The notes: generated from the sequence alone by a model not told the origin. Positions 1 to 11,314 are shown, counted from the first letter of the stretch. The stretch is 64,000 nt of DNA from Cercophora sp. LCS_1 (GCA_036250225.1 JAPZLL010000025.1:434001-498000); one strand, 5' to 3'. Numbers and translations: made by a program.

Positions 1-1232
1 GGTTCAGGAAGTCGGGACAGACCCGGTTCAAGGAGAACAGGGTGATTCCCAGCGACCATGTCAAGGAGTTGTGTTTTGGCAACGTACCAACAATATTCCG
101 CGGCGCATCAGAGGCGCAGTACACCGATGAGCCTCGAGGAATGGGGACATTGCAACTGGGAAGTATGAGCGAGATTGGCCGGACGCTTGCGGTTTTCGGA
201 TGCAGCAACTTCGCGGTCAACTACTTCCTCAAGGGCGACCACCAGACCCGCCACGGCGCCATGTTCCCGGGTAAAGCTCCCTTGACGCGTAGAGGACGGA
301 CTCGCTGACCTCATTTAGTCGCATTCGAGATCGTTGGGATGGTGGCTAGTGCGATTCAAATCAGAGGCACCTTGTTTCGTATGCTGCCTAACCCCACCCT
401 CTTCCACTGGCATGCCACCGAGTCTTTCCTCAAGGTCGTACTCGACGAATTTTGGGAATCGTTGATGTCTATCCCACCCATTAGCGGTTCGAACCCCAAA
501 ACCAACAGCAGTAGCAGCCATGTTGCGGAGCTCTGCCGGAGGGCCAAAATGGTCATCGACATCCTTCCAGACCAGGAGGAATCAGAAGATCTTGGTACAC
601 TCAAGGGTGGCGCCGTGGCCTTTGAGCTTTCCGTCTTGGAGCGGCTGCACGATGTCATCGAATTTTGCGACGGTTTCTTGACGCCCCCCGCCCAGAGAGA
701 GGTTGTGCGGCTGGTTCTCTGCACACACCTTCAGGAGGTCCTAGATATTGTCAACGAGGTGGAGCGCGTGGATCTCCTCGACCAGCTGGATGAAGCCGAC
801 GCAAAGACTCGTCCATACATGCTTGTCGATCTGTATCTCACTGTCGTTGGTCCCGCCGTTATTAAAATAGTCTGCGACTTGCTCGATGTACCGCATGCGT
901 CGCGATCCGGAGAAAACCCACCAAACCCACCAGGCACTGCCCCAAGTTCCGAAGGCACCAGCGGCAAAGAGAAGAAAGAGGAACCGGCAAAACCCCCATC
1001 GAAGAAATTGCGGACAGGCCCTCTCCACCCGGCGGAAACAGGAAGCCCCCAGTGGAAGAGGCCGCCTGTAAAGAACGGAGGGATCGTCACAGAGGGACAA
1101 ATCGCCGATGTCTGGTGCACGTTGGTTGTGCGAATGCTGTGTTGGCTTTTGTTGCACGATTTCCACGCCAAAGACGCCCAGATTAGCAAGAGTGACTCGT
1201 TTGGGAGCCGTACGCCGGTGTATTTGGCGTGA
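1..1232 (+). CDS. Unknown protein, C-terminal part (5' end outside window)
   Basis: An open frame enters from the left edge (codons begin at 3, 6, ...) and runs to 270, then joins 319 through a 48-bp GT..AG intron (271-318) in phase 1, giving one continuous frame to the stop at 1232. I do not recognise the family. The visible part has a hydrophobic, probably helical middle with many Leu/Val, then from about 905 to 1070 a low-complexity stretch rich in Pro, Ser, Lys and Glu that looks disordered, and a short hydrophobic end (residues around VVRMLCWLLLHDF). No catalytic motif is visible. The intron join is supported because frame 3 has no stop before 271 and the new frame is open directly from 319. 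The start is not in the window. Confidence 0.6.
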
Positions 1233-2560
1233 AGGGGAGTTGAGAAGCGGAATTCGCGTATGGCGCAAACACTTTCCCATTACACTTGAATCCCGATCGC
1301 AGAGGTCAATTTTACCTTTGGACAGCCAATCACAGCGAGTCGCGCAACGGAGTTTGAACGCAGGGGTTACTGCGCATTTACGCCTCTGGCACTTTGTGGG
1401 AACTTTAACCGTGTTTCGAAACATGATATCGGAATGGACTGCCGGGCTCCCTCACGTCGTGCGGCACGGGTTTCGGACGGCCTCCCGGATCGGGCCCGAT
1501 GTGGGGCTGGGCGGCAAACTAGGCTGCCAATCCCGCTCTGGGATTGGATGAACACGCGCCTCAAGGAAACAAGACTGCCTTGGCCTTGGGGACGCTAGCT
1601 CGATATAGATGCACTGCCACCTGCCACACCTTTGGAGTCCCATGTGTTGCTTACCAAGGTGCTTACCTTGTGGTCGGAACCCGGAACCCGTCTGGATGGG
1701 TTCGATTTCACGGCTAGGGCTGCGTTGAGCACGGGACTCAAGCCGCCGATGTGCCGTTCGGCATGGGGCCTACAAGGCTTTTTCGGCTTCGCTCGATGTC
1801 TTATAAGCGAAAGCATTCGGAGCCAAACACCGTTGCGTTGGGATCTCGACTCCAGATTTAGCGTATCAATAGCCCGTTTTAGTTGTCGAATCAGAGGCTG
1901 TTCAACATGGGCCTGAGCGTGAAATGGAAACGATGGCGGTGAGAAAGGCTGAATTTGCCCTTACTTTCACGCGCATATCGGTATTCTCACTGCTACATCA
2001 CGAAGGTGGGATTAACAGTCAAGTGATGTTTATGACGCGTTCAAGGCGTGACTCCTGCGACTTGGCTCGTTGAGGGATCCATCAATGAGGCGAAGCTTCC
2101 AGCTCTCAACACGTTGATATCAGTTATCTGTGTGTGGTGTTTAGACAGCGGCTAGCTGAGGTGCAGTAACATGTTGCCTAATGCACCCACCTTGTGCAAG
2201 TTTGCGTCCCAACGTCCGGCCCCATCGCTGCGTCAGCATCCTTTTCCACCTGATGCACGTTGCCTGCATATGTGTGGAGACTTTTACGGCACTTGACGCC
2301 CTACGCCCTATGGCTCCTTGAAGTTGCAGCCAGCCCTACTAGCCTCCATCAGGTGTTGACGTCGAAGGATCACCGACCTAACCGCCACCGCCGGAGAGCC
2401 ACCGAGTCTTTCGATCCTTATGCATGGTTTGTTGGTTAGACGAGGACGACGAGCCCCGTGATAAGACTTTGGACCGCCGCGGCGGGTGGTTTTCTTTCCT
2501 CTTGGCACAGTTGTTTACGCGGACACAGTCCATCAGGAGTGAGATTGTTGGCAATGCCTT
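1233..2560. other. Intergenic, no gene seen
   Basis: About 1.3 kb without a coding frame I can support. The short frames here are not conserved in style and overlap on both strands. The segment near 1698 has a tRNA B-box-like string but no cloverleaf can be drawn around it. Confidence 0.5.
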
Positions 2561-2564
2561 ACTC

Positions 2565-2571
2565 TATAAAA
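2565..2571 (+). promoter_or_regulatory. TATA box of the gene starting at 2717
   Basis: TATAAAA lies about 150 bp before the ATG and is followed by a pyrimidine-rich leader (2590-2710), as is usual for well expressed fungal genes. Confidence 0.5.
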
Positions 2572-2716
2572 CACGAAGAGTCTGGTCCTTTTGCTATCTC
2601 AGAGTACCTTTGTCTTTGCATCATTCTCGCAGTCTTCATCTCATCATCACCATCTCACACAAAAGCCCTCGACATTAGCCTTCTACCTGCCTGTCAGCCC
2701 TGATACTCAGCGCACG

Positions 2717-3100
2717 ATGGGAAGCCACAGCAAGGCCAGCTCTTCGTCCAAGAAGCATGGTCAGAAAAGTAGCCGTGGTTCCCAACTCACGGTTGCCGAG
2801 AGGTGGTGGGAGTCGAGCGAAAGCTTGCAAGTTGATGTTCAGGTTCGTCACCGTCTTACGCCATTGCAACGGGTCACAAGAAGGTATCAGACTGACTCTC
2901 ACAAGAACACTGCTGGACTCAGCCAGGAGATGAGAGACAAGTTAAACATGTGCATGTGCAAAATATACTCTTGCTCGTCCGACCCAGACGCGCTGGCCAA
3001 GGTTCGGAGGGAGATCAAGACGATCCTGGCTGGCTATCCTCACTTGGTGGAGAGAGTGGATGATGTCATTTTCGAGAAGGGAAGTTATATTGGCAAGTAA
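2717..3100 (+). CDS. Small unknown protein
   Basis: A 127-residue frame starts at the ATG at 2717, the first ATG after a TATA box and CT-rich leader; upstream in-frame codons were not used because they lie in the leader. The N-terminus is rich in Ser, Lys and His (MGSHSKASSSSKKHGQKSS), followed by a charged, helical part with a WW-containing segment (AERWWESSESLQ) and a C-terminal half with several Cys and Lys/Arg (LNMCMCKIYSCSSDPDALAK). No signal peptide or membrane segment. I do not recognise it. An intron beginning at the GTTCGT near 2843 cannot be excluded, which would change the middle of the protein. The promoter context is the main support that it is a gene. Confidence 0.45.
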   Translation: MGSHSKASSSSKKHGQKSSRGSQLTVAERWWESSESLQVDVQVRHRLTPLQRVTRRYQTDSHKNTAGLSQEMRDKLNMCMCKIYSCSSDPDALAKVRREIKTILAGYPHLVERVDDVIFEKGSYIGK

Positions 3101-3866
3101 TCTGGCAGGAGAGTTCGCACTACAATATTTATATTTGGGCCATTTCATCCTCGCATTTCCTATGTTTACTCGAGAAGGCATCACGATTTTCAAGATTCGA
3201 GAAACAAAACCGCACGGCTCATTTGACGTGAAGCGGAGGGAACCATCGTCGTCCAAGTGCAACGTGCGGCTGAAGAAGCTGAAGAAAGAAGGAACCGGTA
3301 GCTGCAGAGCTGTAAGCGCCACCGTGTGAGATATGTCCGAAGCTCCCCGAAGAAAGCCCGCCAGGGGCCAACCAGCGAGTGCGGTTGGACTCGCCCAATT
3401 ACAGGGTTACCGCGTGCCGCATGGGCTGCTGCCTGAGGTTTAGGTGGCCGCTGCATCCTCCCGAGTTGCAGTGACGGCGATTGCGCCCCACGCCGCACAC
3501 GACACCGCATTGTCGGACGCTATCCCGAATGGATGGGAGGAGTCTAGGTAACCGAGAATGCGGAATGTTTGACCAAGTCCCACTGGGATTTTTTTGGCCA
3601 TCATCTTCTTGACCGAATCTCTGTTTCGGAATGGTGTTGCAGGGAAATTGGTGTTGTTGCACAAGTCTAACCGGATTGGGGACATCGGTCAGTTTCCCTT
3701 GGTGGCGTTTGGCAACCACTCAGGACGGCAGAATCACATGCAGGACGGTGCAAGACGTGGTGGGAGCGGGGCAGGTTGCCTCAAGCATAAAGTCTCGAGG
3801 TGACTCTCTGGAGAAGAACAGTGGACAAGGCAAAGTTCGTGGTCTCTTCTTTTTGGAAGATCTCTA
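3101..3866. other. Intergenic, no gene seen
   Basis: Probably the 3' region of the small gene and the promoter of the zinc-cluster gene. Overlapping frames on both strands, none with a recognisable family signature. Confidence 0.4.
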
Positions 3867-5685
3867 ATGCCACAAGCACTGTTTCGTTTCTTCCTCGTCG
3901 CCATGTTTTGTACCTTTGCTGTCGAGAACCACCCGGGCCGACGACGGACTCGGTCCAAGTTCTCGTCGGAAGCGAGGGATAAAGTCCGAAGGGTTCGTGA
4001 ACGGAAAGCGTGTCTACGGTGCAGGGTTCTGAAGGTGCCGGTAAGTGAATGGCTTGACAAGAGAAAGAAGATGGGTTGAATAGTACTGGTCACTGACGAA
4101 CCTGGCGTTACCAGTGTTCCGGAGAAGACCCCTGCCAGAGATGCATGGACCTGGCCACCAGAGCCTCCCGTGTGGCTAGCTCTAGCGCTTTGACGTGGTC
4201 GTTGTGTGTTCGGACGAGCTTCCGAGACGTGAATCTATTCTCGAGAGGTCAGCTCCGCAAAAGGCGATAGTGCTTACGGTTGCGGACGCTAACTGTTGTG
4301 CAGTCTGTGACGAAAGTGCCGTTTCTGCTGGGCTTGCCGCTCTCGCCAGTCACACTCTCAAGCTTGCGTTTGATGTCAGCTGGAACTACGATGAGCTAGT
4401 GCAAGCTGCGATCACCTGGTTCCGGGACGACAACGAGCCGTCAAAGAGCATGGTCGGGACTTTAAGCTCCAACGAGTTTAAGATGCTGACGGCAAACCAC
4501 CTTGATGCGAGTCTTGTGTCCGATGTCTGTTCTCTACTCTACGCGACTTCGAAGGCTCATGTCAATACAACGATGAACACTGACGGTTCGCCACTCAATG
4601 TCGCTTCTCTATCGGAGGTTGCCTACTTCTGCGGAAACAGGGTCATCAACAGACTGGATGACCTCCTCTCCTCACGCCCACTTGCCAATGCAACTAAGGA
4701 AACCCTTCAGGCCAAGTTGTTGGTCGTTGTCGCCGTCATTCTGGCGCTGGGTTATGCCACCCCAGTGTCAGACTCGCCAAGCTTTTCCGATATCTTGGAC
4801 GGTCAAGCTGGATCTCCCACGAGCACCCTGTGGGATGCCATGCGTCAGCACATCTGTGAGATGTTAGCACATTATCTGATCGTCATCGCCTCCAAGCTGC
4901 ATTTCCGTTTCCAACACAACTTCCAAAAATCCCTGATCACATCGGCTCTGAATCAATGGGGCAAGAAAGCCCGCTTTACCTGGGTCGAGTACGACTGGAC
5001 GGATTGGTTCAACCAGGACGAGCCCAAGATCCAAAGTCCAAGCATAAGACTCGTGCAAGCCGTTTGCGACGCGCCTAACGTCCAGAGTGCAACGAAGTGG
5101 GGTTCTTGTCTTCATTTGGGTGCCACGTTGTATGCGTCTCGGGCACTGGAAGCCACTCCTGACAAATCTTTTCCGAGTGACGTGTTCGAGGGAACGCTGG
5201 ACACCTGCCTACCAAACCGCCATGGAGAGAATGATGCGACCGCACCTGACCAGCCAGATCCAGGCCTCGGCAACTCGTCTCGGGGTCGCCGTCGAGGCCT
5301 CGTTCGGGCGAATGCCGCCACGTCAACGTGTGGAAGAGGATCTAAATCCTACGCACCCTGGGTAAGGCGACAGAAACAGGTGTGTCGACCTCATTCGCGA
5401 AGGACGGATGAATGGCTTGGTCAAAGGCTGCAGCCGCAGGGTCCGCCCTGGCTGCCTGTGCTTCCCATCCAAACGTGTAAGAGTGATAGTCAGGACGCAT
5501 GGAATATGCCAGCAACGGTGCAAGAAGTGAATGACGGCTTTTCATGGCAATCCTGGACAATGGGGCTAGAGCGGTTTGCTCAAGCTAGTGAGGGTGATCT
5601 CGAAGAAGGTGCTCGAGCCGAGGAGAGTCCCCAATGGTGTGATGGGAGGTACCAAAATGGGGTGGGCGCGCGGCTGCTTGTCTGA
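3867..5685 (+). CDS. Zn2Cys6 zinc-cluster transcription regulator
   Basis: Three exons: 3867-4040, 4115-4247 and 4304-5685. Intron 1 is phase 0; intron 2 is phase 1 and has a GCTAAC branch site. The joins build a zinc cluster that neither frame shows alone: Cys-LR-Cys-RVLKVP before intron 1, then Cys-SGEDP-Cys-QR-Cys, with a sixth Cys about 20 residues on, inside a W..C.R..F.D motif. This spacing is that of fungal binuclear-cluster DNA-binding domains, so the protein is expected in the nucleus. An Arg/Lys-rich stretch precedes the cluster. The rest (from about residue 105) is helical with no named domain. Start choice is unsure: 3867 or the ATG at 3903. From about 5220 another frame (5220-5363) looks more protein-like than the annotated one, so the C-terminus may be frameshifted or spliced differently. 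Confidence 0.7.
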
Positions 5686-5885
5686 AAGATTTCGTCTGAC
5701 GTTCATTTTATCACAGTGGAAACATTGAGTTGAAAACAGGTGTTTTATCTTTGCGTATTCACTGCCAGATAGATACCGAATAGAGAAGTCAAGATATAAA
5801 CGAGCGTCCCTATATTAGAAAGAGTCCCCCAAAAGACCACGAGAACGACGACCATCAAAGTTGCCGAGTGTTGATCGACCACTAC

Positions 5886-6235
5886 TTAGCAGCAGTTGCT
5901 CTCGCAGAAGCCGAGGCTGTGTTGTAAATAACGATTAGCATCCGCAACACCAAAGCGATTGAGACCAAGATGTTCGAAACTTACCAAACAATGCAGGCGG
6001 CAAGGTTCTCGCCTTCCGTGGCACACACCTGGCAGATGGGCTCGTTGTCATAGCAGGCATCACAGCCACCCCAGCGGCAGGCGCGCTTCTCGTTGATGGC
6101 TCTTCCGGCAATGGAAGGGGCAGCAACGTTCTTGCAGGTGCCCTGGAGCTGCAAGCCGAGCTCGTGAGTGGGCTTGATAGCGGTAGCGGTGGCCGAGAAG
6201 GCGGCGAGGATGATGGTGATGGTGGAAAACTGCAT
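5886..6235 (-). CDS. Small secreted cysteine-rich protein, effector/antimicrobial-like
   Basis: Two exons on the minus strand, 6235-5985 and 5916-5886, joined over a 68-bp intron (5917-5984) with a GCTAATC branch-like site; the join turns a Trp codon into Cys and adds CLGFCESNCC before the stop. The product has 93 residues: a signal peptide (about 1-19, MQFSTITIILAAFSATATA), a pro-region, a dibasic Lys-Arg at 50-51 that fits Kex2 processing, then a mature 42-residue part (52-93) with ten Cys (53, 58, 61, 68, 71, 81, 84, 88, 92, 93); one more Cys is at 34 in the pro-region. An even Cys count after cleavage suggests five disulfides. I infer a secreted, disulfide-knotted peptide; the actual role is unknown. 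A GTATAAAG box lies about 120 bp upstream. Confidence 0.8.
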
Positions 6236-6351
6236 TGCGGCGTTGGGTTGTGGTTGGTGGTAAGCTTGTGGGTTGTTTGTTTGAAGGGATGGAGATGATG
6301 AGGTGATGGTGAAGAAGATGATGGTTCACTTGAGAGAGAGGAGTAACGCAT

Positions 6352-6359
6352 CTTTATAC
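6352..6359 (-). promoter_or_regulatory. TATA box of the cysteine-rich secreted protein gene
   Basis: On the minus strand this reads GTATAAAG, about 117 bp before the ATG at 6235. Confidence 0.5.
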
Positions 6360-8260
6360 TTTTTTTCATACCGTTCAGTCTGGAATGACTTCTTCGTCTT
6401 GAGTGAGTCCCCGTGTTGCATTGGCCTCGCTAAATCGCAACATCATCTCGGTCAGTCTTTACGTGGCCTGTGCCGCTGTATTGCTCAAGGTGAACCCGTG
6501 GTGTGGTCTGAATCCCTGGCTTGTGTTGCGTCGCGTCGCGTCGCATTGCGGGTTGCTTCCATTACATCCCCGAAGGATTGTGGCCTGTTTGGCCGAGGTT
6601 GCATTCGGGGAGCCCTTCATTGCGTTTTCCCCCCCCCCCCCCCCCCCCCCAAGGAAAGAATCCTTTAAGTTGTCTTGATCACCTCTGGCCGTTACTCTCT
6701 TGATAGGGTACTTCATGGAACTGCTGAGAGAATTGGTGGTGTCTTGATATGTTCAAGCTACTATTCATCCAGCCGAAGAAATCTGGATATAGCTATGAGA
6801 GAGGCACAGCGGTTGAGGCTCAGCAAGGAGAAAAAAGCTCACATCAACAAGAAATCTAGGTGCCTATGGATGGGGAAAATGCTAGCTACACCATACTTTG
6901 GCGTTGAGCCTCGTAGACTTGACAATTGACGCACTGACACGGCTAATCCTACTCGTGTTACCCAAAGGAACTCTTCTTCCTGCGTTTGCTGCGGGCATGG
7001 TTTCCAGGTGGCGTCCGAGGGCAATCCCATCACACTCGATTGGCACGACACCATTGGTGTTCCGGCAAATGGCCTAGTTGTGGGAAGCGGCACAGCTAAG
7101 CGCCAGCATTCCAGAGCAACGGCTGAAGTGGGACTCGGCTGGACTAAGCACGGGTATAAGATGCTGTGCTGTAGGTACCGTCCAACATATCCGGATCGGT
7201 GGGAGACGGCACAACACACACGGTGGTGGTCGGGTAGTTGGTGAAACGAATGCTACGAAGCGACAAGCGGAAGGCATCGGTAGGCAGACTAGAGGGCGCG
7301 CCAGTAGAATTACATGGTAGGGCAGACTGGCCTTATTATATCCACACAGTATTGTACATGGCCGACATTTGCCTCGGTGAAAATGTTGCCATCTCTTTTG
7401 CTACCAAAGCTAGAATGCGTTGCGTTGAAAAACCCGAGTTTGCGTGAGGGAAGGTAGGTAGTCTGCCTTTAATCACTTCGGCCGGGCCGGAACCAACGGC
7501 GCAGTGGCAAGATCAGGAGGGTTAGGTGGGTCATCGACCAACCTGGAAACCGTCGGGCTCCGCAACGACTGCCAATAGAAGGCCCCAGCAACCTCCTCAG
7601 CGGAGGCACCTTGCAAAGTTTTCCTTTCACTTCCCCTTTCTTTCTTCGTGGAACCTCGAGACACGATTATGCACAGCATCAACTTGCGAGCCTCGGACCG
7701 AGAACACCGTCCATGGTTGTCAAATAAAACCGGCTTGTCAATTCAAACCGGTCCCTGATGAGGTTCGGGAAAAAGCGGCCGAGTCCAAAAAGTCGCCAAG
7801 CTTGATGCCCCCCTTTATGAGCTCCCGGCAAGAGCGTGCCGGGTTGTCCCAAGTTTGGCGGGCAAGGCCGGTAAGCTTGCAGAAAGGATTCAATAGCAGC
7901 TGGGGCTGGGTTGAGAGCTGTGGACAGGGGTCGTGGCCGGTGTGCGCTGCCTTAACAGATCTACGCCTGTTTCCGCCCAGCCGCTGCTAGCGGCCCCTGA
8001 GCTTGATTTCGAGCCAGGGCACTAGCTCAGCGGGGATACGGGGATGGCCATGCCAAAACCATCGCCGTGATATCGGCAACCAACTAGTTGATGGAGCCAT
8101 CGTGGAGCATCATGGAGCGCTTGGGTAAGCGGCCTCCTATGAAGGGAGCTGATGAAAAGGACGAATGCCCGCTGCCTGCAGCTTCTGCTCCAACCGTCCA
8201 TCCACCAGTCACTCGTTCTTGACCAGCTTTCCTCTGTTCGGAAGCGTCCATTCGTTCAAC
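6360..8260. other. Intergenic, no supported gene; contains a poly-C tract
   Basis: About 1.9 kb. A run of about 20 C occurs near 6631-6650. A frame at 7526-7990 is open but Pro/Ser/Arg-rich and without a credible start context or family, so I do not call it. The last 100 bp (from about 8160) are probably the 5' leader of the next gene. Confidence 0.4.
6631..6650. repeat. Poly-C homopolymer
   Basis: About 20 consecutive C on the plus strand. Length may be unreliable in assembly. Confidence 0.8.
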
Positions 8261-9373
8261 ATGAGATCCCAGTTCAAAACTCTCTTCGCCCTCGCCGTTG
8301 CGGCATCGGTGGCCTCGGCAAGCACCATCAAGCTGGGTCGGCGTCAAGAAGAGCGCTGCGTCGACTGCGAGACACCGCTTGTCGCCAACCCAGGCTGGGT
8401 AAATGGCGAGCTCAGCAACGGCAACTACTATCAGCCCACCAAGTCCGGCAACTGGATGCTCGGCCAGACCGCCGCGGGGTCGGGTCAGCTGGAGCTTCGC
8501 TATGACAGCTCGACAAACAGCCACTACGTCTACAACTTCTGCCCGTCGGGCCGCAACAACTGGTGTGTCACCTACTTGGCCCAGGTTGTCACTCTTCAGG
8601 CCGGCGTTGACTACGAGTTCGAGATTGAGTATCAGATGTCCGGTGTTCGGTCGCAGAACAACCTGATTTCGATGTACCTCATGACCATGGGGCGGAGCAC
8701 CCTCTTCGAGACCTACTTCTACTCTGGTAACACCCCCGCCGGCCAATGGTCCACCTGGAAGTCCCCGACCTTCCGGCTTGACACGGCCGGCGACATGATT
8801 CTTACTCTGTACTGGCGGAATGATCCCAACAACGCCCAGATCCTCATCAGGAACGTCAAGCAGACTCCTACTCTTTGCAAGGACGCCGACTTTGTTCCCT
8901 CTTGCCCGGTCCCGTCCAGCTCTGCAGCCCTTCCATCTTCGGCAGCCCCTTCGTCCGCCCCGGCGTCATCTTCGGCCGTTCCATCTTCGGTAGCCTCCGT
9001 CTCTTCAGCGGTGCCCTCGTCCTCTGCTCAGCCGTCGAGCTCAGCCGCCCCCGCGTCGTCCTCGGCTCCTTCTGTCGTCCCGTCATCCTCGGCCTCCCCT
9101 GCTTCGTCGGTCTCCTCCGTCGTGCCATCATCCTCAGCAGTTGTCTCGTCTGTCTCCTCAGCAGCCTCCTCTGTGGCAGCCGCGTCCTCGGTCCCTTCCA
9201 TCGCTCCGTCCTCGTCAGCAGCCGTCTCATCATCGGCACTCCCTTCCGTCTCCCCGTCGTCTTCGGCTGCTCCGTCCAGCACAAAGCGTCCCTGCAGAAG
9301 ACGGCCTCGTAGCTCGAGCGCCGCCCCGAGCGCCCCATCCAGCACCACACCACCGATGACCGTCATTTACTAG
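8261..9373 (+). CDS. Secreted Ser/Ala-rich surface protein with N-terminal globular domain
   Basis: Single exon, 370 residues from the ATG at 8261. This start gives a clean signal peptide (MRSQFKTLFALAVAASVASA); more upstream in-frame codons would destroy it. A Arg-Arg pair at about 27-28 may be a Kex2 site. Residues about 30 to 210 form a globular, Trp/Tyr-rich beta-type domain (for example LELRYDSSTNSHYVYNF, WSTWKSPTFRL) that resembles the galactose-binding-like carbohydrate-binding folds; I cannot assign a family number. Residues about 215 to 350 are almost only Ser, Ala, Pro and Val, as in heavily O-glycosylated wall linkers. The end (TTPPMTVIY) is not clearly a GPI signal. Likely extracellular or wall-bound. 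Confidence 0.8.
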   Translation: MRSQFKTLFALAVAASVASASTIKLGRRQEERCVDCETPLVANPGWVNGELSNGNYYQPTKSGNWMLGQTAAGSGQLELRYDSSTNSHYVYNFCPSGRNNWCVTYLAQVVTLQAGVDYEFEIEYQMSGVRSQNNLISMYLMTMGRSTLFETYFYSGNTPAGQWSTWKSPTFRLDTAGDMILTLYWRNDPNNAQILIRNVKQTPTLCKDADFVPSCPVPSSSAALPSSAAPSSAPASSSAVPSSVASVSSAVPSSSAQPSSSAAPASSSAPSVVPSSSASPASSVSSVVPSSSAVVSSVSSAASSVAAASSVPSIAPSSSAAVSSSALPSVSPSSSAAPSSTKRPCRRRPRSSSAAPSAPSSTTPPMTVIY

Positions 9374-9806
9374 TGCAGACGTTGCATTCGGTGGAGTTGA
9401 AGGGAGGATACCCGTCCTTTGTCTCTGATGGAGTGGGCGATTGTAAATAGATCTGAAGGGGTTTGGAAACAAGCCGTAATAGGTAATGATAAATTGTACG
9501 CATACCCGTCGGAGATGGATTGATGAGTTTCTGATCAACGATGCATGACACTGAAACCAGAGAATGATCTGTGGCTCGAGCAGCACTTGGTCCATTGCGC
9601 CTTTTGACACACTGAAACTGTTGATATAACGGCGTGGCTCAATTTGTCTTTGTGCTCAACGCAACCCAACTTCATTCATTTCGTGACTGGACCATCTCAG
9701 GTGGAGTTCCCTATACCATCTTCTTCGGTAGGCACTGTTGCACCACACCGAGATCGAGAACATCTCCACGCCGGAGAGAGTGCTCCTGGGTCGACAGTCT
9801 TACAGT
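9374..9806. other. Convergent intergenic region, no gene seen
   Basis: Lies between the 3' ends of two converging genes; expected to hold both polyadenylation regions. No repeat or RNA seen. Confidence 0.4.
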
Positions 9807-10274
9807 TCAGCCAAACAACTTTGGGTTCCGAGCCAACAGCTGCTGAAACTCTTGGTCCGCATTCACCCACTCCCATCCTCCCAACAGTCCATCGGGCCGC
9901 CCTGGCATAAGTCTGAACCCGTAAGCGACTGTAAACTTCCATGCAACTTCATCCTTCGTGTGCAACGACCAGGTGACGAACACGATGGCGCTCGAGCTGG
10001 AAATGGGCTCGATGCGCGAGCTGTCCAAACGAATGTCGGCACCGAGGCCCATCGAATCATAGATGACAAACGCCTGCTCAATCGCTGCCAATGTGGCACT
10101 GTCGTCATCGAAGTGTTTGATGCCTCCGAGTGTGAATGCCGTCCAGCCGGGCAGGTAGAATTTTGCCATGAACGATACCGGTTCGGATCGTGGGACGGAG
10201 GGGTCGGCGCCCTTTGCTACAGCTGCTGCGTAGGTGGCGAGTGTTGCCTTTGCTGCGGTTTCGATGTCGGCCAT
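9807..10274 (-). CDS. NTF2-like (SnoaL-type) fold small protein
   Basis: Single exon, 155 residues. The start at 10274 (MADIETAAKATLATYAAAVA) is chosen because upstream in-frame residues are a Lys-rich stretch coming from a T/A-rich leader. The pattern fits the NTF2-like cone fold: N-terminal helices (about 1-20), a conserved-looking FYLPGWTAFTLGG segment, a helix around residues 50-65, then strands with IVFVTWSLHTKDEVAWKFTVAYGFRLM and a terminal Trp-rich WEWVNADQEFQQLL. No signal peptide, so probably cytosolic. Members include small isomerases, dehydratases and proteins without a known reaction; none can be chosen from sequence alone. Confidence 0.7.
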   Translation of the reverse strand: MADIETAAKATLATYAAAVAKGADPSVPRSEPVSFMAKFYLPGWTAFTLGGIKHFDDDSATLAAIEQAFVIYDSMGLGADIRLDSSRIEPISSSSAIVFVTWSLHTKDEVAWKFTVAYGFRLMPGRPDGLLGGWEWVNADQEFQQLLARNPKLFG

Positions 10275-11314
10275 TTTGGTGTCCTCGATTGCGAAGACAG
10301 ACGATTGAGTTTTTTCTTTTCTTTTTTTTTTTTTTGGAAGAAGAGATGAGGGAGAAATTTGACGGATGCAGATGCGGTTGATCTTTGTGTCAAGGCGAAA
10401 CCGCCCAGCAAACACGGGCCCCTACGGTCACACACGGGCTGAAACAAAGGGGCTGGCCTCGTCCAGGGCCGGTAAGTGCGACCAGGAGTTGATGCTCGGT
10501 TGACAAAGCTCGTAACCCATAGTTCTATCCTTAATTATGTTGTCCATGGTAACTACTACACTTTGAGTCTATAGGGTGGTACCCAACTCCTCGCTGGGGG
10601 GTGCGTATAATTCCGTGCCATCCTCGCCTCTACCCGTTGATACTGCGGCCGACACGATGAGGTTGTCATCAAGCTTGGGCTGGACGATGAGATCGATCGG
10701 GATCGTTGGAGAACCTCGACAGAGTAGCGGCACACGCGAATTGCCTTATCGATATCCAAGTCCTGCCTGCGCTTCAAGGCTAGGACAGCAGTATCTTGAA
10801 ACGCGACCGATTTGCCCCATCAGGATGGGTGCTGAGGGCAGTAGCGTACGGATTGTGCATCTCGCCTTCTCGTGCAGGGTCAATCGGATAGTTGGGCTTG
10901 GTTGGGCGAGTCTAGCAAACCATCAAGGCGACGCCAAGAATGGATGCTGGTGAAGACTGTTTACAGTCGAAGGGAAAGTGGGCTTGAACAGAGACAGCTG
11001 AGAAACGCTCTAGCCGTGTAGTTTCCGGTCGGGTTCATAACTGTCCCTCACGTCCTGAACAGAGCTGCCTGTGGGTGTATTCAAGACCGTATTATCAGCG
11101 TCAGTGCTAAAGAAGTCCAGGACGTGACGAAAGTTGGCGAGGGGTATGTCCCAGGTTTCGCTGAGACTAGCGTGGGGCTCACCACATATCGCCACAAGGT
11201 CGCCATACCACCAGTGCAGGACATTCGACATCCCTTTGCATCTCCCGACGCTGTATCGTGATGATTAGTTGTGATAGTCATCCACGTCCCGGTAATAGGT
11301 ACTGATGATGTGAT
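10275..11314. other. Intergenic, no supported gene
   Basis: About 1 kb; a T-run near 10312-10336 lies in the leader of the NTF2-like gene. Short frames at 10556-10953 on both strands are not convincing. Confidence 0.4.

Noticed and set aside
741..1424. 227-codon antisense frame
   Set aside because: Opposes the plus-strand unknown gene and has no family signature.
1690..1720. tRNA B-box-like string (GGTTCGATT)
   Set aside because: No acceptor stem or A-box at the right distance on either strand.
7526..7990. 154-codon plus-strand frame
   Set aside because: No start context, no family, composition like random GC-rich DNA.
8868..9353. Arg-rich antisense frames opposite the Ser/Ala linker
   Set aside because: Low-complexity Ser codons read backwards give Arg/Gly; not genes.
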